The notes: a model not told the origin generated them from the sequence alone. A DNA stretch of 64,000 nt from Arthrobacter sp. N199823 (GCF_002929705.1 NZ_PJIN01000003.1:578656-642655), one strand, 5' to 3'. Shown: positions 20,921-29,957, numbered from the stretch's first letter. Program-made: numbers and translations.

Positions 20921-21433
20921 ATGGCCACTCCGCCAAAATTCCCGGGGCGGGGTGCCCTCCTCGACGATAAGTCCGGGACTCCCAGACCTGTTACACCGTC
21001 ATTTGTTACCGTTGCGGCATGGCTCTTGGGTGGTGCAGCACTCATGCAGGTTATTGCCACAATTTCTGCTCTGGTGTATTCGGTCTCGGCGGAGCGTAGG
21101 GCTGCCTTGGAAGAGCAGATCGCTACCATGACAGGTAATGCGCCAAGCCTCAACTCGCTCCAAAACATGGGTGTCCTGACAGTGGTCATGGCCGGGCTGG
21201 TGACAGTTGGTGCCTATGTGCTCTTCGGCGTCTATCTACGCAAGGGCCGATCGTGGGCCCGGTTGGGTGCGGGAGTGTTGGTGGCTCTAACTGTCATACA
21301 ACTGGTGGGTGTCAGCTACCCGGAGGGGTTCACAACACTTGCCCAAGTGATTCTTGGTGCGCTGGCAGTGGCTCTGTGCTATTTGCCTGAACCCAGTAAA
21401 TTCTTCGCAGCCGTAAAGGCTTCCCGATCCTGA
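20921..21433 (+). CDS. Small membrane protein of unknown function
   Basis: A 170-residue protein with four predicted membrane helices (about residues 28-50, 85-110, 120-140 and 145-160) separated by a short charged loop with EEQIATMTGNAP. No known domain is recognised. The ATG at 20921 has AAGGA eight bases upstream, which is better than starting inside the preceding gene. It begins 17 bases after the giant helicase-like gene and is probably co-transcribed with it. It reads like the common actinobacterial membrane proteins of unknown role. Confidence 0.7.
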   Translation: MATPPKFPGRGALLDDKSGTPRPVTPSFVTVAAWLLGGAALMQVIATISALVYSVSAERRAALEEQIATMTGNAPSLNSLQNMGVLTVVMAGLVTVGAYVLFGVYLRKGRSWARLGAGVLVALTVIQLVGVSYPEGFTTLAQVILGALAVALCYLPEPSKFFAAVKASRS

Positions 21434-21451
21434 GTGTGGCCCAACCGGGCC

Positions 21452-22369
21452 TTAATCGGGGCTCCCCGTAGCCGTTTGGCTGCCCTCTTGCGGTACCAGA
21501 ATCAAAAAGACTTTTCCTTGTGTGCTGGCCCCTGCAAGCTGTAGCGCTTGTTGCGCCGACGCGGCCACCACTACCATCCCTTCCACGTTCTGGGCGGGCA
21601 GCAGGGTGCTGTTCGATTCGGCCAGTTTCGGTGTCCAAAGGACGGGGACGGCGCTGGCCAGGATTTCGTTTTGCACTGGCCCATCCATGACTTCTGAGCG
21701 GCTTAACACCACTGTCACCAGCTGGCCTTGGCTCAGCAACGTGAGTGTGGCTGGATCGCTGACCCGCAAGGGGACAGCCTGTGTGCCCGGGAGCGAACCG
21801 ATCAGCAGTTCATTGCCTAGCAATGAGGCGTCAGTGAGGACTTCCCCGCGGCGTACCGGACCGGATAGTTGGCGCCCCAACCATGCTGATTGGGCTGATG
21901 CCGACTGCGCTGTTGCTGGTTCACCAACTTCTGGTAGTGAGTCCTGTGGCGGCCCCAGATCCTGTTCGGGGCCTGGAGCCAGCTCTGACGCCTGACTCAG
22001 AGACTGACCTGGACTTTGACTTAGTTCCAGGCTGCCTGCTTGGTGCGCGGTAAAGGCGCCGTCCGGAATCATGCCTCGGGAAACCGCCGCTATTCTCACG
22101 TCATTGCTGGTCAGGGCGTGCCCAGCTGGCAAGTCACGGACTGCCACCAGAATCTGATCTGTGGCCGGGCTCGACGGTGTGAGTTGCCCAACGGCCACGG
22201 CGGCAGCTAAGCAGAGAAGCAGCGCTGCCAGCAAACGCCGCCGACGCCTGGCTGTCCGTAGCAACCTGTGGAGAACGTTGGGACGTGCGGAGCTACTAGA
22301 CCCGCTGTTCCACTGCCAAGAAGGTCCCGGGTAATTCCGGGGACGAGTGGGGGATGATGCTCTGTTCAT
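21452..22369 (-). CDS. SAF-domain protein (CpaB-like)
   Basis: A 305-residue protein with one membrane helix near the N-terminus (LLAALLLCLAAAVAVGQL, about residues 47-65) and then an SAF domain, ILVAVRDLPAGHALTSNDVRIAAV, as found in CpaB and related pilus-assembly or flagellar P-ring proteins. The rest is a low-complexity stretch rich in Ser, Gln and Pro (about 120-165) and an extracytoplasmic RcpC-like part. No other Flp/Tad pilus gene is nearby. No clear ribosome site is seen before the ATG at 22369. Function in pilus or cell-wall assembly is only inferred. Confidence 0.75.
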   Translation of the reverse strand: MNRASSPTRPRNYPGPSWQWNSGSSSSARPNVLHRLLRTARRRRRLLAALLLCLAAAVAVGQLTPSSPATDQILVAVRDLPAGHALTSNDVRIAAVSRGMIPDGAFTAHQAGSLELSQSPGQSLSQASELAPGPEQDLGPPQDSLPEVGEPATAQSASAQSAWLGRQLSGPVRRGEVLTDASLLGNELLIGSLPGTQAVPLRVSDPATLTLLSQGQLVTVVLSRSEVMDGPVQNEILASAVPVLWTPKLAESNSTLLPAQNVEGMVVVAASAQQALQLAGASTQGKVFLILVPQEGSQTATGSPD

Positions 22370-22479
22370 GAATCAACGCTAGAGATTCAGCCACCACGAA
22401 AAAAGGGTCAGTCACCAGAATGTGGAGAACAGTGGGTACTGCGGTTCCTGTGAGGGAACAGAGCGCAGATGACGCGGTG

Positions 22480-22809
22480 TTAGCTGCCCGCGTTGGCAGT
22501 GGCAGGAGTCTTTGAGGCGCTGGAGCTAGCAGCGCTCGAATCACCAGTACTGGATGATCCTGAAGTGGCTGAGGCAGCACTGGATCCTGATGTTGAGCCG
22601 GCTGTAGCAGCCGCAGGAACGGAGCTGGAGGCGCTCCGTGAATCGGTGCGGTAGAAACCTGATCCCTTGAAAACCACGCCTACGGAATTGAACTTCTTGC
22701 GCAGGGTGCCGCGGCATTCGGGGCAGACTGTCAGCGAATCCTCGGTAAAGGACTGCTGAATGTCAAAAGCGTGGCCGCAATTTTTGCAGGCGTAGGCGTA
22801 CATGGGCAC
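22480..22809 (-). CDS. FmdB-family zinc ribbon protein
   Basis: A 109-residue protein starting with GTG (22809), which has AGGAGG seven bases upstream. The N-terminus PMYAYACKNCGHAFDIQQSF and the pair CPECRG supply four cysteines (CxxC...CxxC) for a zinc ribbon of the FmdB/regulatory type, found across bacteria and believed to bind nucleic acid or protein partners. Residues 60-109 are almost entirely Ser, Ala, Gly and Thr and presumably disordered. It lies between the SAF-domain and cyclo-ligase genes, a common order in Micrococcaceae and relatives. Confidence 0.9.
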   Translation of the reverse strand: MPMYAYACKNCGHAFDIQQSFTEDSLTVCPECRGTLRKKFNSVGVVFKGSGFYRTDSRSASSSVPAAATAGSTSGSSAASATSGSSSTGDSSAASSSASKTPATANAGS

Positions 22810-23019
22810 TGAAGTTCCTCCTGGATACATGCGTCAGGACCCTGCTCATTGACAACTGCACGGTTGCCAATTCATGGTCCCTACTTTGAATTCTATCATC
22901 GAGGGTAAAACGCCCAGCTGCTCGCTAACATTCCCGCAGGCTCTCGGAAGGGGCTGCCTGGGTAAATGTTCGGCTCGTGTGCAGCCGCTAATTCCCCTAG
23001 CTGCGCTTTTAGAGGGTTT

Positions 23020-23727
23020 TCACTGTATTTCACTGTGCTCGCTTGCGGCCCCCAGCTGAATCCACGCCGACGGTGTCAACGCGTAACCCACGGGTATATC
23101 CAAGGTGTCGTGCGGTAGCGAACCAGCCGGAACACATTCGTCGTCGTAGACCATGGCGGCCAGAGGACTGTTTGCGGCACGGGGCAAGAACCTGTCGTAG
23201 TAGCCGCCGCCTTGGCCAAGTCGCACTCCCGCCGTATCCACAGCAAGCGCCGGAACTATGACGGCCCGAATAGCCGACGCGACCGATTCCGGAGCGGTCG
23301 ACCCCGACACCGACTCTCCGGCTGCTGTGCCGGATGCGGCCGTCAGCGACTCAAACGGGAGGCGGAGACCACGAGGCTCCATGACTGGTGCCAAAGAACT
23401 CCTGACGAGTTCGGCATCCGGGTGCCATAGGACCCAGCTGAGCTGGAAGTCGGGTTCACAAACGGGCACGTAGACGGTGTAGCCAGCCTCTGCGCAGGCG
23501 ATGAGAAGGCTGCGCGTGGGCGGTTCCTGACCGGTTGACAGGTAGGCGCAAACAACACCTCCCGGGTTTCCATCGTCCAACATGGCCAGCCATTCCAGTG
23601 TGATCTTAGACAACTTGGCGCCATCTAAATCAACCGTGCTGGCCGTTGAGGCGGGAGTGGCGCGTGCCCGGCGTCGGGCACGAATGTGGGCACGCAATGC
23701 AACTTTGTCCATGATCATGAGGCCCAT
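23020..23727 (-). CDS. 5-formyltetrahydrofolate cyclo-ligase
   Basis: A 235-residue enzyme that uses ATP to turn 5-formyl-THF into 5,10-methenyl-THF, returning a storage folate to the one-carbon pool. The C-terminal motif GVRLGQGGGYYDRFL is the family fingerprint; the N-terminus KVALRAHIRARRRAR carries the basic nucleotide-binding stretch. Three ATG codons lie near the start (23727, 23718, 23712); no ribosome site distinguishes them. Residues 137-150 (TAASGTAAGESVSGST) are a low-complexity insertion. It is transcribed divergently from galU. Confidence 0.92.
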   Translation of the reverse strand: MGLMIMDKVALRAHIRARRRARATPASTASTVDLDGAKLSKITLEWLAMLDDGNPGGVVCAYLSTGQEPPTRSLLIACAEAGYTVYVPVCEPDFQLSWVLWHPDAELVRSSLAPVMEPRGLRLPFESLTAASGTAAGESVSGSTAPESVASAIRAVIVPALAVDTAGVRLGQGGGYYDRFLPRAANSPLAAMVYDDECVPAGSLPHDTLDIPVGYALTPSAWIQLGAASEHSEIQ

Positions 23728-23801
23728 CCATTCAGAAAGAGGTAACAGCCTTCAAGGTACTGTAGCGAGGTTTTTTGGGGGAGTTCGGTTACCCTTGGGG
23801 C

Positions 23802-24704
23802 ATGACTTCTGCACAGCATGTACGTAAAGCGGTAATTCCTGCAGCCGGATTGGGCACCCGATTCCTGCCTGCCACCAAGGCTATGCCCAAGGAAATGCTG
23901 CCCGTTGTTGATAAGCCTGCCATTCAGTACGTGGTTCAGGAAGCCGTCAGCGCCGGACTGACGGATGTTTTGATGATCACGGGCCGTAACAAACGCGCTC
24001 TGGAAGATCACTTTGACCGTGTTCCAGTCACCGAGCTCCTGCTGCAGGCAAAGGGCGATACCGAACGCCTCGCAGCCGTGCAGCACGCCACCGACCTCGG
24101 CGAGATTCACTACGTCCGTCAGGGTGACCCCAAGGGCCTAGGTCACGCAGTGTTGCGTGCCAAGACTCACGTGGGGAACGAGCCGTTCGCTGTTCTGCTC
24201 GGTGATGACCTGATCGATGAGCGCGATGAACTCTTGACCACAATGATCGAGGTTCAGGAACGCACCGGCGGTTCTGTGGTGGCCCTGATCGAGGTGCCCA
24301 AGGACAAGATTTCTTCCTACGGTTGCGCTGACATGACTGTCATCGAAGGCGAAGACTATGTTCGGGTCAACCACTTGGTGGAGAAGCCCGCAGTGGAGGA
24401 TGCGCCGTCGAACTTGGCAGTTATTGGCCGCTACGTCCTGCACCCGGCCGTCTTCGAGGTTCTGGAGAACACCGCTCCGGGGCGAGGAGACGAAATTCAG
24501 TTGACGGATGCGCTGCAGACCTTGGCCACCATGGAGGGTGAAGGCGGCGGCGTCTACGGTGTTGTATTCTCCGGACGCCGTTACGACACCGGAGACAAGC
24601 TCAGCTACCTCAAGGCTGTCGTTACCCTGGGTTGCGAGAACGAAGAGCTGGGTGCGGATCTGCGCGAGTGGCTGGGCGAGTTCACAGCCGACCTTCAGGC
24701 CTAA
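23802..24704 (+). CDS. galU: UTP-glucose-1-phosphate uridylyltransferase
   Basis: A 300-residue nucleotidyltransferase that makes UDP-glucose from glucose-1-phosphate for cell-wall and envelope sugars. It begins with the family text KAVIPAAGLGTRFLPATKAMPKEMLPVVDKP (nucleotide loop G-x-G-T-R) and contains AVLLGDDLID and a C-terminal VVFSGRRYDTGDKLSYLKAVV. ATG 23802 is chosen because it precedes the conserved start directly; a TTG nine codons earlier lies in a T/G-rich stretch. It is followed after four bases by an acetyltransferase gene, the usual actinobacterial order, although the moeA gene often found between is missing. Confidence 0.95.
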   Translation: MTSAQHVRKAVIPAAGLGTRFLPATKAMPKEMLPVVDKPAIQYVVQEAVSAGLTDVLMITGRNKRALEDHFDRVPVTELLLQAKGDTERLAAVQHATDLGEIHYVRQGDPKGLGHAVLRAKTHVGNEPFAVLLGDDLIDERDELLTTMIEVQERTGGSVVALIEVPKDKISSYGCADMTVIEGEDYVRVNHLVEKPAVEDAPSNLAVIGRYVLHPAVFEVLENTAPGRGDEIQLTDALQTLATMEGEGGGVYGVVFSGRRYDTGDKLSYLKAVVTLGCENEELGADLREWLGEFTADLQA

Positions 24705-24708
24705 ATTC

Positions 24709-25320
24709 GTGTGGGGACGGGCCATCTGGCCAGTAACGTTGGAATCCGGCGATTTGATCCTGCGCCCCATCAAGATTCGCGATCAGGGGGAGTGGACGCG
24801 GGTCCGCACACGCAATGCGGCGTGGCTGGAACCCTGGGAAGCTAGCAGCCCCGCGGGCCCGAGCCAACTCCCCACCTATGCGGGGATGGTTCGCGTCCTG
24901 AACCAGCAAGCCAAGGACGCTGCGGCGTTGCCGTTCATCATCACCGAGCGGGTCCCGGGGTTGTCCAAACCGGCCATTGTTGGGCAGCTGACTGTTTCCT
25001 CGATTGTCTGGGGATCGGCCATGTCGGCAACCTTAGGTTACTGGGTGGACCAGGACCGGGCCGGCCGGGGCATTGTGCCGACGGCAGTTGCCATGGCGAC
25101 CGACCACTGTTTTCAGGCGTTGGGGCTGCATCGGATGGAAATTAACATTCGCCCGGAAAACGTTGCAAGCCTCCGGGTTGTGGAGAAGCTGGGCTTTCGT
25201 GACGAAGGATTGCGTCCGCGGTACCTGCACATCAATGGTCGGTGGGCAGATCACCGCAGTTTCGCGCTGACGGCCGAGGAAGTCCCTGAAGGGATTCTGG
25301 CCCGCTGGCTGGCTCGATGA
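24709..25320 (+). CDS. GNAT acetyltransferase (RimJ/RimL type)
   Basis: A 203-residue acetyl-CoA transferase. The N-terminus LESGDLILRPIKIRDQGEWTRVR, the middle YWVDQDRAGRGIVPTAVAMATDH with the acetyl-CoA loop, and LHRMEINIRPENVASLRVVEKLGF are hallmarks of ribosomal-protein N-terminal acetyltransferases. GTG 24709 begins four bases after galU and both are clearly one operon. The protein substrate is not known; RimJ acts on ribosomal protein S5. Confidence 0.9.
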   Translation: MWGRAIWPVTLESGDLILRPIKIRDQGEWTRVRTRNAAWLEPWEASSPAGPSQLPTYAGMVRVLNQQAKDAAALPFIITERVPGLSKPAIVGQLTVSSIVWGSAMSATLGYWVDQDRAGRGIVPTAVAMATDHCFQALGLHRMEINIRPENVASLRVVEKLGFRDEGLRPRYLHINGRWADHRSFALTAEEVPEGILARWLAR

Positions 25321-25539
25321 TTCCGTCAGTCACGATTCGCACATTTCAACGTAGCTAGCACGCAGAGCATGGCTGGTGAGACTCCGTGCGTCCCGCAACG
25401 TAAGAAATGACAGTTTTTACGGCTTGGGTGGCGACACACCGGCAGTAATGCTGGAAGGGGCATGTTTCACCTTTAGGGTTGAAATGTGGCCGGACGCGCG
25501 CAGTCGGTCCACCCAATCCAGCAGTTGCAGGAGACGTCA

Positions 25540-26346
25540 ATGGAAAGCATTACTTCCGACGCCCACACCCACGTGGAGCCGGGACCTTCATCAGCTGTGC
25601 CCTCGGAAGCAGTGAAACCGCTACGCATCCGATGGGGCAGGACGCTTTTTGCCTGTGTGGGTTTACTGGCTCTCTTGACCGCCGGCATTACAGGCGCGTT
25701 GAACGTTTTCTCTCTTGGCTCGCAGGCTCTGGCATGGACCTCCTTGGCAGTTTTTGCTGGCGTCATTGTTGCCCTTCGCTTCCTCGCTGTGCGTGATCAG
25801 ACGGCACGTCGGAACGCCCGCAGTGCTGCCATTGCGGCGACTCGGGCTGAGGAAGAAGAATCCACTGTTGAGGCCCCTGAGCCTCGGGAAACTACACTTT
25901 TCGACCGCGCAGAGGGTGCCGAACCCGCCCCGGTGCAGAAACCGCTTACAGCTGAAGAGCTGCGCGCGGCAGCCATGCGCGTGGCTGCTAAGGGCAGCGC
26001 CGATGCCAAGCTGGCACATACCCAGACGCTGGCTGAAGGCGAACTGGAAACTGAAACGTGGGAGCCCGTTGAGGTTCCCGTTCCCGGTTATGTGACGGCC
26101 GCCCGAGCGCTGAGCTTGGAGAAGCCGCTGAATCTGCCGGAGGCGCCAAAGTCCGCTGGTACCTCCATCAAGGCTGATCAGGCCGGAGTAGGAACTGCCT
26201 CGGGTCATGTAGGGGTGGCAGCCGTTCCGGATGCTCCGCTGGAAGAGGGCCAGGCTCCTGCGAAGCCAGTGTCGCCTGCGGTTGCCGAACGCAGCCAATA
26301 CGCCTTGAATAACTTGGATGATGTCCTCCAGAGGCGCAGAGCCTAA
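25540..26346 (+). CDS. Conserved membrane-anchored hypothetical protein
   Basis: A 268-residue protein with two adjacent hydrophobic segments (about residues 34-56 and 62-80) after a short cytoplasmic N-terminus, followed by a long charged Ala/Glu/Pro-rich region and an ending SQYALNNLDDVLQRRRA. I have seen this ending conserved in actinobacterial proteins of unknown function. The start is ATG 25540 with AGGAG upstream, not the codon 18 positions earlier. It is a single gene ended by a terminator; no function is assigned. Confidence 0.7.
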   Translation: MESITSDAHTHVEPGPSSAVPSEAVKPLRIRWGRTLFACVGLLALLTAGITGALNVFSLGSQALAWTSLAVFAGVIVALRFLAVRDQTARRNARSAAIAATRAEEEESTVEAPEPRETTLFDRAEGAEPAPVQKPLTAEELRAAAMRVAAKGSADAKLAHTQTLAEGELETETWEPVEVPVPGYVTAARALSLEKPLNLPEAPKSAGTSIKADQAGVGTASGHVGVAAVPDAPLEEGQAPAKPVSPAVAERSQYALNNLDDVLQRRRA

Positions 26347-26362
26347 CTTTTCATACTTGTCG

Positions 26363-26393
26363 AACAGCCGGGTCCTTTGGGCCCGGCTGTTTT
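26363..26393 (+). terminator. Terminator after the 268-residue membrane protein
   Basis: AACAGCCGGG and CCCGGCTGTT form a ten-bp perfect stem, extended by TCC/GGG in the loop region, followed by TTTT. Confidence 0.85.
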
Positions 26394-26422
26394 GCTGTCC
26401 TTTCTGGCGTACTGTGAGCTCC

Positions 26423-27244
26423 ATGGTGTTGATCGCAGTGGCGGGAGGAACCGGGTTGGCCGGACGGGCCGTGGTGGCCCATGCCGTTGCCGCCGGGCAT
26501 CAGGTGCGCTCGTTGAGCCGGTATTTGCCCGCACTTGAGAAACGGGTGCCCGGCGCCGAATATATCTCGGCCGACTTCCGCGCAGGCACAGGAGTGAGGC
26601 CGGGCTTGGCGGGCGTGGACGTGCTTATTGAAACGCTCGATGCCCGCTCCGGGGCCGCGTTGCGGGCGCTGCCGATTATGTCAGTTGCCGTGCTTGATGC
26701 CGCGGCCAAGGCGGGAATTTTTCGATGCGTGCTGCTGACCATTATTAACGCAGGGGAGTGCGCCAATGGGTACTACCAGGCCCAGGCTGCGCGTGCCCTC
26801 AGCTACAAAAAATCGGGCATGTCCACCACTGTGGTGGAGGCTGCCCAATTCCACAACTTAGTAGCTGGGATCTTCTCGACAGGAGCCAAAGTGGGGGTCA
26901 TCCCGTCCTTCAGAGGGGTTTCCTTCCAATCACTTTCGACGCCGGACCTGGCGGAAGTCCTTGTGACGCACGCGTTGCGTGACGGAGCCGAAAAGCGCCT
27001 CGTGTTTGCTGGCGGGCCGGATGTACAGTCGATGCAACAGATGGCCCAAGCTTGGAAGTCGGCCACCGGCAGTAAGTCCGTTGTAACGCCGCTGCCGTTA
27101 CCTGGTTCTCTCGGTGTATTTCTGAGAGCGGGGAAGAATTTGCTTCCTGACCTTTCTGCCGGGCCTGTGGGTACCGGAGGGGGAGAGGTTGTGCTCGGTT
27201 CCGTGGGGTTCGGTGAGTGGCTGGCCGGCCGAGCCACGGCCTGA
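26423..27244 (+). CDS. NAD(P)-binding atypical short-chain dehydrogenase
   Basis: A 273-residue protein beginning VLIAVAGGTGLAGRAV, the nucleotide-binding glycine loop of atypical SDR / NmrA-like proteins, followed by a Rossmann-like first half and a C-terminal part typical of that group (VVEAAQFHNLVAGIF, PDLAEVLVTHAL). There is no YxxxK catalytic pair, so it may act as a redox sensor or an NAD(P)-dependent reductase of unknown substrate. The start is ATG 26423; an ATG 35 codons earlier falls inside the terminator of the previous gene. Confidence 0.8.
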   Translation: MVLIAVAGGTGLAGRAVVAHAVAAGHQVRSLSRYLPALEKRVPGAEYISADFRAGTGVRPGLAGVDVLIETLDARSGAALRALPIMSVAVLDAAAKAGIFRCVLLTIINAGECANGYYQAQAARALSYKKSGMSTTVVEAAQFHNLVAGIFSTGAKVGVIPSFRGVSFQSLSTPDLAEVLVTHALRDGAEKRLVFAGGPDVQSMQQMAQAWKSATGSKSVVTPLPLPGSLGVFLRAGKNLLPDLSAGPVGTGGGEVVLGSVGFGEWLAGRATA

Positions 27245-27359
27245 ACGTAGGCCACTCAAAGTGGGCCGGGGCGCCTTTTGGGCCTGATTTTGTGCGTTGG
27301 GCCATCGCGGGTTTATTCTGGAAAAACCACGCCGAGCTGCAGCAATGCGAGACGAGTTT

Positions 27360-27435
27360 GGGGCTATGGCGCAGTTGGTAGCGCGCTTCGTTCGCATCGA
27401 AGAGGTCAGGAGTTCGAATCTCCTTAGCTCCACCA
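27360..27435 (+). tRNA. tRNA-Ala (anticodon CGC)
   Basis: A complete 76-base cloverleaf. Acceptor GGGGCTA pairs with TAGCTCC, the D arm is GCGC...GCGC, the anticodon stem CTTCG/CGAAG encloses the loop TTCGCAT with anticodon CGC, and the T arm is AGGAG TTCGAAT CTCCT. CCA is encoded. It reads the GCG alanine codon, common in this high-GC genome. Isolated tRNA gene; no integrase or duplicated 3' end was found beside it. Confidence 0.95.
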
Positions 27436-27446
27436 AAAAGTCCTCC

Positions 27447-27474
27447 TGCCGCGGAGGCCAGCCGCTCCGCGGCA
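27447..27474 (+). terminator. Hairpin after tRNA-Ala
   Basis: TGCCGCGGAG and CTCCGCGGCA form a perfect ten-bp stem with an eight-base loop, 12 bases after the tRNA. No T tract. Confidence 0.6.
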
Positions 27475-27598
27475 CTTAGTGGCGTAAAGGCGGCTGGCGC
27501 CTACAACCCGCAGAGGTCGGCGTAGAAGCGCTCCGTGCCCATCTTCTGAATACCAAATCAGTCGCAAAGAATCCATTGTCTTTCCAAAAAACCGGGTA

Positions 27599-27623
27599 TA
27601 TCGTTAGGTATCGGTAAGTATCG
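27599..27623 (+). promoter_or_regulatory. Three TATCG direct repeats before padR
   Basis: TATCG occurs at 27599, 27609 and 27619, exactly ten bases apart, so all three lie on one face of the DNA. The array ends 26 bases before the padR start and is a candidate operator or promoter element. Confidence 0.5.
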
Positions 27624-27648
27624 TTCGCGATTGATTAAGGAGAGCAAA

Positions 27649-28191
27649 ATGCACAATTCATTCCCTGCAGGTGGATTCATGGGCAATAACTTTGACGGCA
27701 TGTGGCAGGCCGTGGAGGAGTTTCGCTCGCGATTCGAAAAACCTTCCGGAACCCGCGCTGGCCGTGGAGAGCTGCGTTCGGCGGTGTTAGCTCTGCTTGC
27801 CGAACGGCCCATGCACGGCTACCAAATCATCCGTGAAATTGAAGAGCGAAGCAAGGGGAGTTGGAAGCCCAGCGCCGGTTCCGTTTATCCAACACTCCAG
27901 CTGTTGGCTGATGAAGGCTTGGTCAGCGCAGAGGAGTCCAACGGTCGCAAAATCTACTCGTTGACTGACGCCGGCCGGTCCGACGTCGCCAGTTCTGAAA
28001 CGAAAGCACCTTGGGACTCCGCCAGCCCGGCATCGGTTGGTGGCTTCGCGGCGTTGCCTAAGGCAGGGGTGGAACTCGCTCAAGCCGCGGCCCAAGTGGG
28101 GCGCACCGGTTCGCCGGAACAGGTTGAGGAAGCCGTTCAAGTACTCAAAGAAGCACGGCGCCGGCTCTACTCCATCCTCGCCCAGGACTGA
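27649..28191 (+). CDS. PadR-family transcriptional regulator
   Basis: A 180-residue regulator. The N-terminal winged helix (about residues 40-110) has AVLALLAERPMHGYQIIREIEERS and PSAGSVYPTLQLLADEGLVSAEES, the standard PadR text; the C-terminal half is helical and lies before AAQVGRTGSPEQVEEAVQVLKEARRRLY. PadR proteins repress efflux or stress genes and bind drug-like ligands. The ATG at 27649 has AAGGAG nine bases upstream. A UbiB-like kinase and a DHA2-family exporter follow on the same strand, so this regulator may control the exporter. Confidence 0.9.
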   Translation: MHNSFPAGGFMGNNFDGMWQAVEEFRSRFEKPSGTRAGRGELRSAVLALLAERPMHGYQIIREIEERSKGSWKPSAGSVYPTLQLLADEGLVSAEESNGRKIYSLTDAGRSDVASSETKAPWDSASPASVGGFAALPKAGVELAQAAAQVGRTGSPEQVEEAVQVLKEARRRLYSILAQD

Positions 28192-28195
28192 CTGG

Positions 28196-29902
28196 GTGAC
28201 CCCGGTCCGTCGGAAGGAACCAAAGCCCGGCGCCGGTCAATACCGTGCCCGCTCCCGGAGGATTCTGCGGTTTGCGGCGTGGCATTTAGCGGTGACGTGG
28301 TGGTTTGAACTCGTTCTGCCGCGCATCGGACTTGGCAAGATTGCCGAACGCAATCGTGCCAAGCGGATGCGGCGCTTTGCACAGCGATTCCACGACTTGG
28401 CGGTGGAACTCGGCGGCTTGATGATCAAGGTGGGGCAGTTCATGTCCTCCCGACTTGATGTGCTCCCGCCGGAGATCACTGCAGAACTCGAAGGGCTGCA
28501 GGATGAGGTGCCACCTTTCCCGTTTGCCGCCATCCGGGACTTGGCCGAGGCTGAGCTGGGTGCCTCGCTGGGCACGCTGTTCGCATCGGTGGATCAATCA
28601 CCCATTGCTGCCGCATCCCTCGGCCAGGCGCACCGAGCCTGGCTTCGTCCCGACGATGTTGCTGACACGGGACTGAGCGCTGTGGTGTTGAAGGTACAAC
28701 GGCCGGGTATTGATGAAATCGTCGAGGTTGATCTAGCCGCGCTGCGCAAAGTGGGCCGCTGGCTAAGTCATGTGCGTCTCGTGTCCGACCGGGCAAACGC
28801 GCCTGCCCTGGTTGAAGAGTTTGCCAAGACCAGTCGCGAGGAGATCGACTACCTCAATGAAGCGGCCAATTTAGAGCGCTTTGCTGCAGACTTTGCCAGC
28901 GACGATCGGGTAAGCACTCCCGCGGTGGTCTGGGAGCGGACCACGCGCCAAGTGCTCACGCTTGAAGACGTCACGGCCATCAAGATTACTGACTCCCAAG
29001 GGCTCCAAGCGGCCGGTATAGATCCGGCCAAGGTTGCCCCTGTCTTTGCTGAAATTATGTTTGAGCAGTTGTTCACGAATGGCTTTTTCCATGCGGATCC
29101 GCATCCCGGGAACATCTTCATTACGCCAAATCCCGAGCCGTCGCCGGATCACCCCTGGACCGTGACGTTCATCGACTTCGGCATGATGGGCGAGGTGTCG
29201 GCTAAGACGCGTAGCGGTCTGCGGAAGCTGCTGATCGCGGCTGCGGGCCGTGACGGTAAGGGGCTGGTTGCGGCGATCAGCGATGTGGGCGTGCTGGTGC
29301 CGTCTGCCGATACCGCTGCGCTTGAGCGGGCCATGACCGAACTCTTTGCCCGGTTTGGCGGGATGGGTTTCGCGCAGTTGCGAGATGTGGACCCGCATGA
29401 ATTCCGCGAGTTTGCGCTGGAATTTGGTGACGTGGTCCGCTCACTGCCGTTCCAATTGCCGGAGAACTTCTTGCTCATCATCCGGGCAATGTCCCTGACC
29501 TCTGGCGTGTGCAGCTCTTTGGATCCCCAATTCAATTTGTGGGACTCGGTGGAACCCTTTGCCGCACAATTGCTCCGTGATGAGCGCGGAAACCTGGTGC
29601 GTGACGTCGCCAAGGAAGCGTTCGGCGTCGCATCTCTCACCTTGCGCTTGCCTAAGCGCGTAGATGCGTTACTGACCCGGGTGGAGGAAAGCTCTCTGCC
29701 GGTGACCAATCCTCGCTTGGAGCGACAAATGGCCCGGCTGATCCGCACCACACAACGTGGGGTATCCGTCGTCGTATTTGCCGCATTGATCATCTCCGGA
29801 TCGGTGATCAGAGGCGACAGTGAGGTAATAGGCAACGTCCTGATGATTGCTTCTGCAGTCCCGTTGCTACATGGGCTGTGGGTAGGTCGGTCGCGTCTGT
29901 GA
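28196..29902 (+). CDS. ABC1/UbiB-family atypical kinase
   Basis: A 568-residue protein of the ABC1/UbiB atypical kinase family. The KxGQ motif is MIKVGQFMSSRLDVLPPEI, the A-rich loop is AAASLGQAH, the ATP-site lysine is in VLKVQRPGI, the catalytic region is NGFFHADPHPGNIF and the DFG-like motif is FIDFGMMGEV. Two hydrophobic helices at the C-terminus anchor it. Relatives act in quinone synthesis or lipid homeostasis; Arthrobacter uses menaquinone, so the exact role is open. The GTG at 28196 is four bases after the padR stop but has no ribosome site, so the start is uncertain and translational coupling with padR is possible. Confidence 0.88.
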   Translation: MTPVRRKEPKPGAGQYRARSRRILRFAAWHLAVTWWFELVLPRIGLGKIAERNRAKRMRRFAQRFHDLAVELGGLMIKVGQFMSSRLDVLPPEITAELEGLQDEVPPFPFAAIRDLAEAELGASLGTLFASVDQSPIAAASLGQAHRAWLRPDDVADTGLSAVVLKVQRPGIDEIVEVDLAALRKVGRWLSHVRLVSDRANAPALVEEFAKTSREEIDYLNEAANLERFAADFASDDRVSTPAVVWERTTRQVLTLEDVTAIKITDSQGLQAAGIDPAKVAPVFAEIMFEQLFTNGFFHADPHPGNIFITPNPEPSPDHPWTVTFIDFGMMGEVSAKTRSGLRKLLIAAAGRDGKGLVAAISDVGVLVPSADTAALERAMTELFARFGGMGFAQLRDVDPHEFREFALEFGDVVRSLPFQLPENFLLIIRAMSLTSGVCSSLDPQFNLWDSVEPFAAQLLRDERGNLVRDVAKEAFGVASLTLRLPKRVDALLTRVEESSLPVTNPRLERQMARLIRTTQRGVSVVVFAALIISGSVIRGDSEVIGNVLMIASAVPLLHGLWVGRSRL

Positions 29903-29957
29903 CTCCTGCGCCAAGACGAAAATACCAGGTCTTGATTAGTTAGCCTAGCTAGTAATA

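Noticed and set aside
27360-27435. tRNA-Ala as an attachment site of an element
   Set aside because: No second copy of its 3' end and no integrase was found in the window.
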